The notes under the pieces: generated by a model
Seen by the model: only the letters and a program-made list of their open reading frames with translations
Told to the model about the DNA's origin: nothing
Databases searched by the model: none
Position numbers and translations under genes: made by a program
Assembly (NCBI RefSeq): GCF_001297705.1
Contig: NZ_LIRF01000005.1
Coordinates: 496,001 to 560,000, forward strand
DNA from: Chryseobacterium sp. ERMR1:04
Lineage (GTDB): Bacteria; Bacteroidota; Bacteroidia; Flavobacteriales; Weeksellaceae
Direction of reading: 5' to 3'
Length of the DNA: 64,000 nucleotides
Part shown: piece after piece, positions 57,386 through 64,000 of the stretch
How the letters are laid out: each line of letters begins with the position of its first letter
Numbering within the stretch: the stretch's first letter is position 1

Positions 57386-59880
57386 GAAATGTAAGTAAAG
57401 CAACTACGCTGGAAAGTAAATTTCCATTATTGGCGGTAGAAAACCATTGTATTATTTCGAAGGAAGCTGATGTTACAGCATGTTTTAGGGTTTACCTGCC
57501 AGAACTGTTTACGGTGGCTGCACCTGAATACGAAGCGATCCATTCTGCATGGCATAAGGCTGTTAAAACATTGCCCGATTATACGGTAATCCATAAACAG
57601 GATTGGTATATCAAAGAAAACTATTCACCTGATTTGGCTAAAGATGACATGAGTTTTTTGGCAAAGTCCTACCAGCAGCATTTTAACGAGCGCCCTTTTC
57701 TGAACCACTACTGTTATGTGTTTATTACCAAGACCTCAAAAGACAGAATGAGAATGCAGAGCAATTTCTCTACACTCTGCAAAGGGGTGCTGGTACCTAA
57801 AGAAATCAGGGACAAAGAAGCGGTTTCCAGGTTTATGGAAAGCGTAAGCCAGTTTGAAAGAATTGTTAACGACTGCGGATTTGTGAAATTGGAAAGGTTG
57901 AGTGAAGAAGATATTACTGGTAGCAATGACAAGCAAGGATTACTCGATCAGTATTTTACCTTATCAAGACAAGCTGGAACCGCTTTGCAGGATATTGCAA
58001 TCGGCGCTGAAGAAATGAGGATCGGTAATAACAGGCTGTGCCTGCATACTTTATCAGATACTGATGAGCTGCCTGGTACCGTTTCTACAGATACGCGATT
58101 TGAAAAGCTTTCTACCGATCGGAGCGACTGCCGTTTATCCTTTGCAGCTCCGGTGGGACTGCTCTTAAACTGTAATCACATTTACAACCAATATCTGTTT
58201 CTGGATAACAGTGATGATAACTTAAAAAAGTTTGAGAAATCTGCAAGAAATATGCATTCACTGGGCAGGTATAGTAGAAGTAACCAAATTAATAAGGAAT
58301 GGATTGAGCGCTACCTGAACGAAGCACATTCCTATGGCCTTTCTTCGATTCGGGCGCACTTCAATGTGATGGCATGGTCTGACGATCCATCCCAATTGAA
58401 ACAATTGAAGAATGATACAGGTAGTGCACTAGCACTAATGGAATGTAAACCCCATCATAATACTACGGACTTGGCTACATTATATTGGGCAGGTATTCCC
58501 GGCAATGCAGGCGATTTCCCGAGTGAAGAGAGTTTTTACACGTTTATAGAACCAGCATTATGCTTTTTCACCGAAGAAACCAATTACCAAAACTCACTGT
58601 CCCCGTTCGGTATCAAAATGGCGGACCGTTTAACCGGAAACCCTATTCATTTGGATATTTCAGATCTGCCGATGAAAAAAGGAATCATCACCAACCGGAA
58701 CAAATTTATTTTGGGTCCATCGGGCAGTGGTAAGTCATTTTTTACCAACCATATGGTCAGACAGTATTATGAGCAGGGAGCCCATGTATTATTGGTTGAT
58801 ACCGGGAATTCATATCAGGGATTATGTGAGCTGATTAAAGGAAAAACTAAAGGAGAGGATGGAGTTTATTTCACCTATACCGAAGATAACCCGATTGCTT
58901 TTAACCCTTTTTACACTGATGATGGTGTCTTTGATATTGAAAAAAGAGAAAGTATCAAAACGCTGGTACTCACGCTCTGGAAGCGTGATGATGAACCTCC
59001 AACGCGCGCAGAGGAAGTTGCGCTTTCCAATGCGGTAAGCGGTTATATTGAAAAGATCAAAAAGGAAAACGAGCATCCTTCTTTTAACGGATTCTATGAG
59101 TATGTAAAAGGTGATTATCGCAAGATTCTTCGGGAGAAAGAAGTAAGGGAAAAAGATTTTGATCTGGCCAATTTTTTAAATGTATTGGAACCTTACTATA
59201 AAGGTGGGGAATATGACTATCTCCTTAATTCCGATAAGCAGCTTGACCTGCTTTCCAAGCGCTTTATTGTGTTTGAAATTGATGCGATCAAGGACCACAA
59301 AATCCTTTTTCCCATTGTCACGATCATCATTATGGAGGTCTTCATAAACAAAATGAGAAGGCTCAAAGGGATCAGAAAGCTCATATTAATTGAAGAAGCC
59401 TGGAAAGCCATTGCCAAGGAAGGGATGGCAGAGTATTTAAAATACTTGTTTAAAACGGTTAGGAAATTCTTTGGTGAAGCGATAGTAGTTACACAAGAGG
59501 TAGATGATATTATCCACTCGCCAATTGTAAGGGAAAGTATCATTAATAATTCGGACTGTAAAATCCTGCTTGACCAGCGTAAGTACATGAATAAATTCGA
59601 TGATATTCAGGCGATGTTGGGACTGACCGATAAGGAAAAAGCACAGGTTTTATCCATCAATATGAATAACGATCCCTCCCGCTTTTACAAGGAAGTTTGG
59701 ATAGGACTGGGTGGCACTCACTCGGCGGTATATGCTACCGAAGTGTCGGCCCAAGAGTATCTCGCCTATACGACCGAGGAAACAGAAAAGCTTGAAGTCA
59801 TGCAGCTGGCAAAAGAACTCGGCGGAAATGTTGAGCTGGCAATCAAAAGGATTGCTGCCGCTAAAGTCGAAAATCAATAA
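57382..59880 (+). CDS. traG: Conjugation ATPase TraG (VirB4-like)
   Basis: This 832-residue protein has an N-terminal TraG/CagE domain (about 1-400) and a P-loop ATPase with Walker A GPSGSGKS (445-452) and Walker B LILIEEAW (Glu671-Glu672 region). No membrane helix is obvious. It powers assembly of the mating channel from the cytoplasmic face of the inner membrane, like VirB4. It is an intact, full-length member. Confidence 0.95.
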   Translation: MRNVSKATTLESKFPLLAVENHCIISKEADVTACFRVYLPELFTVAAPEYEAIHSAWHKAVKTLPDYTVIHKQDWYIKENYSPDLAKDDMSFLAKSYQQHFNERPFLNHYCYVFITKTSKDRMRMQSNFSTLCKGVLVPKEIRDKEAVSRFMESVSQFERIVNDCGFVKLERLSEEDITGSNDKQGLLDQYFTLSRQAGTALQDIAIGAEEMRIGNNRLCLHTLSDTDELPGTVSTDTRFEKLSTDRSDCRLSFAAPVGLLLNCNHIYNQYLFLDNSDDNLKKFEKSARNMHSLGRYSRSNQINKEWIERYLNEAHSYGLSSIRAHFNVMAWSDDPSQLKQLKNDTGSALALMECKPHHNTTDLATLYWAGIPGNAGDFPSEESFYTFIEPALCFFTEETNYQNSLSPFGIKMADRLTGNPIHLDISDLPMKKGIITNRNKFILGPSGSGKSFFTNHMVRQYYEQGAHVLLVDTGNSYQGLCELIKGKTKGEDGVYFTYTEDNPIAFNPFYTDDGVFDIEKRESIKTLVLTLWKRDDEPPTRAEEVALSNAVSGYIEKIKKENEHPSFNGFYEYVKGDYRKILREKEVREKDFDLANFLNVLEPYYKGGEYDYLLNSDKQLDLLSKRFIVFEIDAIKDHKILFPIVTIIIMEVFINKMRRLKGIRKLILIEEAWKAIAKEGMAEYLKYLFKTVRKFFGEAIVVTQEVDDIIHSPIVRESIINNSDCKILLDQRKYMNKFDDIQAMLGLTDKEKAQVLSINMNNDPSRFYKEVWIGLGGTHSAVYATEVSAQEYLAYTTEETEKLEVMQLAKELGGNVELAIKRIAAAKVENQ

Positions 59881-59909
59881 AATTTAATAACATTTTTAAA
59901 TCCAAAACA

Positions 59910-60539
59910 ATGAAACAATTTATGTTAATGGCATTTGCTGCCCTATTATTAGGGTTTACGCCCGTCAAAGCTCAATTTGTGGTTACAGATCCGACCAATC
60001 TTGCCCAAGGTATTGTGAATAGCGCCCAGCAGATTGTACAAACCTCCAGCACCGTCACCAATACGCTGAAGAGTTTTCAGGAAGTGCAGAAAGTCTACAC
60101 GCAGGGAAAAGAGTATTACGATAAGCTTAAAGCAGTCACCAATCTGGTTAAGGATGCCCGAAAAGTCCAACAGACGGTACTCATGGTCGGAAATATTTCG
60201 GAATTGTATGTGAACAATTTTGGGAAAATGATTAATGATCCCAACTTCTCACCGCAGGAATTAACGGCCATAGCGTTCGGTTACTCCAAACTATTAAATG
60301 AAAGCGGAGATCTGCTCAAAGACCTCAAGGAAATCATTAATGCGTCCAGCCTTTCGATGAATGATAAGGAGCGTATGGAAATAATTGACAGGGTATACAA
60401 GGAAGTCAGCGAATACCAAAAATTGGTTCGGTACTATACTAACAAAAATATTTCTGTCAGCTACCTGAGAGGCAAAAAGAAAAACGATGCACAGCGTGTA
60501 CTTCAGTTATATGGCAACTCTAATCAAAAATATTGGTAA
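59910..60539 (+). CDS. traI: Conjugation protein TraI (DUF4141)
   Basis: This 209-residue protein has a signal peptide (cut after PVKAQ), then long amphipathic helices with Gln/Thr-rich stretches (NSAQQIVQTSSTVTNTLKSF), as in DUF4141/VirB5-like periplasmic proteins. It follows traG by 29 bases. It is probably a minor pilus or channel component in the periplasm. Confidence 0.88.
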   Translation: MKQFMLMAFAALLLGFTPVKAQFVVTDPTNLAQGIVNSAQQIVQTSSTVTNTLKSFQEVQKVYTQGKEYYDKLKAVTNLVKDARKVQQTVLMVGNISELYVNNFGKMINDPNFSPQELTAIAFGYSKLLNESGDLLKDLKEIINASSLSMNDKERMEIIDRVYKEVSEYQKLVRYYTNKNISVSYLRGKKKNDAQRVLQLYGNSNQKYW

Positions 60540-60559
60540 ACCCTATTAATTATTTTATT

Positions 60560-61552
60560 ATGGAATTTGATAATCTTCACGAAGTCCTGCGCTCGTTATA
60601 TGATGAGATGCTTCCGATGTCCGCTACGATGTCCGCGGTTGCAAAAGGTATTGCAGGCTTGGGTGCATTATTTTATGTTGCGCTCAAAGTATGGCAGGCA
60701 CTAAGCCGTGCCGAATCGATCGATGTATTTCCACTTTTAAGACCATTTGCACTGGGCCTTTGTATTATGTTTTTTCCAACCATCGTGCTGGGAACCATTA
60801 ATGCAGTGCTTAGTCCCGTAGTCAAGGGTACACATAGTATGCTCGAAAACCAGGTTTTGGATCTTAATAAACTACAGGTACAAAAAGACCAGTTGGAACG
60901 GGAAGCGATGCTGCGAAACCCAGAACAGGCGTATTTAATTTCCGACGAAGAATTTGATAAAAAGCTGGAAGAACTGGGCTGGTCACCTTCGGATCTTGGA
61001 ACAATGGCAGGAATGTACATGGAACGGGGAAGCTATCAGTTGGAGCAGAAAATTAAAAACTGGTTCCGCGATTTGCTTGAAATTCTCTTTCAGTCGGCGG
61101 CATTGGTCATTGATACAATACGTACATTCTTTCTGATTGTGTTGTCTATACTGGGCCCAATCGCATTTGCTATCTCCGTCTGGGATGGTTTTCAGTCGAC
61201 ATTAAGCCAGTGGATATCCCGTTATGTGAGCGTGTATTTATGGCTTCCCGTTGCAGATATTTTCAGCGCTATGCTGGCTAAACTTCAATCGTTGATGCTC
61301 GAAAAAGACATTGCGAACCTGTCTGACCCCAATTTCATACCCGACGGATCTAACACGATCTACCTGATTTTTATGATTATCGGCATAGTGGGTTATTTCA
61401 CGGTACCGACAGTAACAGGCTGGATTATTCAGGCTGGTGGTGCCGGTAATTTCATGCGTAATGTTACACAAACCGCGCAGAAAGCTGGAAATGTTGCAAG
61501 TGCGGGGGCAGGTGCAGCGGCAGGGAATGTAAGCGGCCAACTTATGAAATAA
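60560..61552 (+). CDS. traJ: Conjugation membrane protein TraJ
   Basis: This protein has 330 residues counted from the ATG at 60560; a TTG further upstream would overlap traI and is not preferred. It is polytopic: hydrophobic segments lie near residues 18-38, 50-75, 172-200, 210-230 and 270-295, and the C-terminus is Gly/Ala-rich. It is the VirB6-like channel protein of Bacteroidota type IV systems and lies between traI and traK with small gaps. Confidence 0.92.
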   Translation: MEFDNLHEVLRSLYDEMLPMSATMSAVAKGIAGLGALFYVALKVWQALSRAESIDVFPLLRPFALGLCIMFFPTIVLGTINAVLSPVVKGTHSMLENQVLDLNKLQVQKDQLEREAMLRNPEQAYLISDEEFDKKLEELGWSPSDLGTMAGMYMERGSYQLEQKIKNWFRDLLEILFQSAALVIDTIRTFFLIVLSILGPIAFAISVWDGFQSTLSQWISRYVSVYLWLPVADIFSAMLAKLQSLMLEKDIANLSDPNFIPDGSNTIYLIFMIIGIVGYFTVPTVTGWIIQAGGAGNFMRNVTQTAQKAGNVASAGAGAAAGNVSGQLMK

Positions 61553-61575
61553 TTAATCACCAAAAATCTTCAATA

Positions 61576-62199
61576 ATGGAATTTAAAACACTTAGAAATA
61601 TTGAAAACAGTTTTCGCCAGATCAGACTATATGCCATCATTTTTGCAGTGCTGTGTACTTCGGTTATGGGATACGCCATCTGGCAGTCTTACCATTTTGC
61701 CGAGCAGCAACGGCAAAAGATTTATGTGCTGGACAATGGTAAATCCTTGATGCTTGCATTAGCTCAGGATGTCACAATCAACCGTCCGGTGGAAGCAAAA
61801 GAACATGTACGCCGTTTTCACGAACTGTTTTTTACGTTGGCTCCTGATAAAAACGCCATCGAAAGTAATATGAAAAGAGCATTTAACCTGGCAGATAAAA
61901 GTGCTTTCAATTATTACAAGGATCTTTCAGAGAAAGGCTATTACAACAGGATTATTTCAGGCAATATCCAACAGCGGATAGAGGTGGATAGTGTGCTGTG
62001 CAATTTTGATACTTACCCATATGCGGTACGTACTTATGCTAAACAATTCATCATCCGGTCTAGCAACCTAACGGAAAGAAGCCTTGTAACCTCCTGTTAT
62101 CTGGTTAATTCCGTTCGCTCAGATAACAACCCGCAAGGCTTTAATATCGAGAAATTCAGCGTGCTGGAAAATAAGGATTTACAAGTCGTTGAGCGCTAA
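61576..62199 (+). CDS. traK: Conjugation protein TraK
   Basis: This 207-residue protein has one N-terminal membrane anchor (about 18-36) and a periplasmic domain, starting FKTLRNIENSFRQIRLYA. It matches TraK of Bacteroidota elements (VirB8-like bitopic assembly factor). It starts 23 bases after traJ and is followed by traL within 12 bases. Confidence 0.92.
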   Translation: MEFKTLRNIENSFRQIRLYAIIFAVLCTSVMGYAIWQSYHFAEQQRQKIYVLDNGKSLMLALAQDVTINRPVEAKEHVRRFHELFFTLAPDKNAIESNMKRAFNLADKSAFNYYKDLSEKGYYNRIISGNIQQRIEVDSVLCNFDTYPYAVRTYAKQFIIRSSNLTERSLVTSCYLVNSVRSDNNPQGFNIEKFSVLENKDLQVVER

Positions 62200-62211
62200 A
62201 ATTAGCATAAC

Positions 62212-62478
62212 ATGAAAAAGCTAAGAGTATTTATTGATGCCTGTGCGTACAGGCTAGAAAAACGTTGGCAGAGACTATCCGCCAGAGAACAGCGTAAATT
62301 TTTGATTCTTTTTTTTACGGGCTACCTGCTGGTTACGGGGTGTGTGATTTTGAACGTTTGGTATGACGCTAAATCGGCTAATACCTTACAGAAAGCAAGG
62401 ATCGATCATATCAGAAATCCCACTTTGCAAAAGGACACGTCATTAAAAGATTCAGCATCAATCATTTTAAAAAAATAA
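62212..62478 (+). CDS. traL: Conjugation protein TraL-like (DUF3989)
   Basis: This 88-residue protein has a basic N-terminal helix (ACAYRLEKRWQRLSAREQRK) followed by one membrane segment (about 37-53) and a short polar tail, the form of DUF3989 proteins at the traL position. It is a small inner-membrane component located between traK and traM. Confidence 0.82.
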   Translation: MKKLRVFIDACAYRLEKRWQRLSAREQRKFLILFFTGYLLVTGCVILNVWYDAKSANTLQKARIDHIRNPTLQKDTSLKDSASIILKK

Positions 62479-62483
62479 TCGAC

Positions 62484-63796
62484 ATGAAAGAAAATGATAA
62501 CAGTAAAGGGGGGTGAGGCTTACCGAAGTAGGGCAAAAGCCTGTTGTTGATCCCGAAAGATCTCCAAACGATAAATTCCAGAAAATAAAAAAACCTATTA
62601 TTTTCTGTTTGATGGCACTCGTATTTGCAGGGTGCATGTATTTAATTTTTGTGCCATCATCTGATAAAAAAAATGAGGATCAAACAGGATTGAATGAGGT
62701 TGTTCCTCAGGCTACCGAAGCTGGAATGCAGGCCGATAAGGGAAAGGCTTATGAAAGCGAACTTTTGGAACAAAAAGAGTTGGATAAAAAGAAATCCCTC
62801 TCGACGCTTTCTGAGTATTGGAATGCGGACAGCATAAAATCACAAACGCTCGCGAATACGTCAGGGGATAATCTTGCGGTTTCTGCTCCTAATCATCAAA
62901 ATGATGCTCTCAATAGCTATCGCAATATACAGGGGACGTTAGGCTCTTTTTATCAGGACAAGGGAGAAACCACGCAATTGCAAAATGAGGTAAAGTCGCT
63001 AAAAGCACAACTGGCGCAAAGGGAAACGCCACAAACGAATCCTGTTGAAAGTCAACTGGCGTTGATGGAAAAGAGTTACCAAATGGCGGCCAAATATTTT
63101 CCTAATACGCCTTCGAAGACAGAGGAGAAAATTGCTAAAAGCCCAAATGATACAATGGACAAGATTAAATCCAAGGGGCCAGTGGTAAATGTTTATCCAA
63201 CTAAAAAAGGCATTGTTTCCGCGTTGTATCGTGAACCCTCAGACGGTGCTTTGCTGGCTGGTTTAATGCGTATGGACGGCAGAAACTTTTTCACTGCCGG
63301 AAAAGTAAATGATGAGTTTCAGCAGGCCAATAGTATTCGTGCCTGTATTCATGAGACTCAAATTGTTACCGCTGATAATGGCGTGCGAATAAGGCTTTTA
63401 GATCCAATACGGGTTGCAAAAATGGTGGTGCCTAAAGGAACTGTAGTTACCGCTATTGCGAAGTTTCAAGCTACAAGGCTTCAACTAATAATCACTTCCA
63501 TTGAATTTGCAGGTAACATTCTTCCTGTTGAAATTATGGTATACGATCTGGACGGTCAACCGGGGCTTTCTGTTCCTTATTCACCGGAAAGAAATGCACT
63601 CACCGAAGTGGCCGCCAATATGGGCAACACATCGGGAACAAGTGTTTCATTAAGTTCAACGGCCGGACAACAGATTACTACAGATTTAAGTAAAAGTCTG
63701 GTTCAGGGCGTTTCGGGATACTTTGCCAAGAAAGTACGAATGCCAAAAATTACACTTAAGGCCGGATATCAGTTGTTTCTGATGGCAAATAAATAA
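62484..63796 (+). CDS. traM: Conjugation protein TraM, frame broken at G6
   Basis: The ATG at 62484 (MKENDNSKGG) is followed, after six G at 62508-62513, by an in-frame TGA at 62514. A -1 shift gives VRLTEVGQKPVVDPE and then the complete TraM (437 residues in all): one membrane anchor (about 42-60), a coiled/Gln-rich middle and a C-terminal VirB10-like domain (about 225-430, SALYREPSDGALLAGLMR). A GTG at 62513 could start a 427-residue form, but no ribosome-binding site precedes it. Function: core-complex subunit spanning the periplasm. The break matches that in traE. Confidence 0.88.
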
Positions 63797-63821
63797 TGAT
63801 TAATGCAAAAAAATAGAAAAT

Positions 63822-64000
63822 ATGCTACAATTTAAATATATCATGCTGGTGTTGTGCCTTACGGTATGCACTTTAAAGCTATGTGCCCAGGAACATGGAG
63901 GCGCTCCTGCCATTGATACGATAAAAGCTGACTCCAAATTGAAAGCCGGATCAATAGAACCCTATTGGCTAACGGTTACCTATGATAAAACGACACATAT
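63822..64000 (+). CDS. traN: Conjugation protein TraN (DUF4138), start only
   Basis: The frame starts at the ATG at 63822 and runs off the right edge (59 complete codons). It has a signal peptide (cleaved after KLCAQ) and the segment SIEPYWLTVTYDKTTH, typical of the N-terminal beta domain of TraN (VirB9-like outer-membrane-complex protein). It follows traM by 25 bases. The rest of the gene and the ICE right end lie outside the window. Confidence 0.85.
   Translation, partial: MLQFKYIMLVLCLTVCTLKLCAQEHGGAPAIDTIKADSKLKAGSIEPYWLTVTYDKTTH

Noticed and set aside
62513..63796. GTG at 62513 as the normal traM start
   Set aside because: It lies within the G run, has no ribosome-binding site, and discards a good ATG and N-terminus 29 bases upstream.
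18746..64000. Right-hand attachment site (attR) inside the window
   Set aside because: No second copy of the tRNA-Ser 3' end was found; the tra operon is still running at the right edge.

Overview
The window is AT-rich Bacteroidota DNA, most like a Chryseobacterium-type flavobacterium. The evidence is TAnnTTTG-type promoter boxes, a type IX secretion (T9SS) CHU_C adhesin with a PorP/SprF partner, a tRNA without an encoded CCA end, and Bacteroidota-type conjugation genes. It has two parts: chromosome (about 1-18.8 kb) and the left two thirds or more of an integrative conjugative element (ICE, about 18.8-64 kb, running off the right edge).

Chromosomal part. Positions 2-8341 hold a (glucurono)xylan utilisation cluster, all on the + strand: the tail of a probable GH35-type enzyme, a secreted SGNH acetylesterase, a GPH-family sugar symporter, a secreted GH10 endoxylanase, a leaderless (cytoplasmic) GH43 enzyme and a GH67 alpha-glucuronidase. 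Together they would deacetylate and cut xylan, remove methylglucuronic acid, import short oligosaccharides and finish them inside the cell. No SusC/SusD pair is in view. Almost every gap between these genes carries short perfect palindromes, and a four-copy 221-bp tandem repeat follows the cluster. Next come a small secreted protein, an AraC regulator, a HAD phosphatase, an NAD-binding dehydrogenase, a DUF4236 protein, an acyl-CoA dehydrogenase, a half-length DEAD-box protein with an altered motif II, and two cold-shock-domain proteins. This part ends with tRNA-Ser(UGA).

ICE, left and regulatory part (18.8-31.4 kb). A tyrosine recombinase lies just downstream of the tRNA-Ser, so the tRNA 3' end is the probable attachment site. 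It is followed by small HTH/winged-helix proteins, a decaying block of secreted and lipoprotein genes (one frameshifted, one a broken tandem copy), an orphan LytTR response regulator, RteC, another HTH protein, a DUF3945 protein, topoisomerase III and a small histone H1-like gene that is opposed to topB.

ICE, middle (31.5-51.2 kb). This holds DUF1896, a 1785-residue methylase-helicase, a frameshifted TetR gene, and a cargo pair of PorP/SprF plus a 2057-residue T9SS adhesin. The mobilisation genes mobC, mobB and mobA follow on the minus strand. Between mobB and mobC lies a two-gene cargo: a double-glycine-leader peptide with a six-cysteine knottin (cystine-knot) pattern, and a DUF4369/TlpA-type disulfide oxidoreductase. 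I consider this pair the most novel item in the window.

ICE, transfer part (51.2-64 kb). A hairpin-rich non-coding region (probable oriT) is followed by traA, two DUF3408 genes, traD, two conserved hypotheticals, a DUF5710 zinc-ribbon gene on the other strand, and the traE-F-G-I-J-K-L-M-N transfer operon; traN is cut by the window end. traE and traM both carry a run of six G directly before an in-frame stop, and both need the same -1 shift to be read through. No antibiotic-resistance gene was seen in the visible part of the element.
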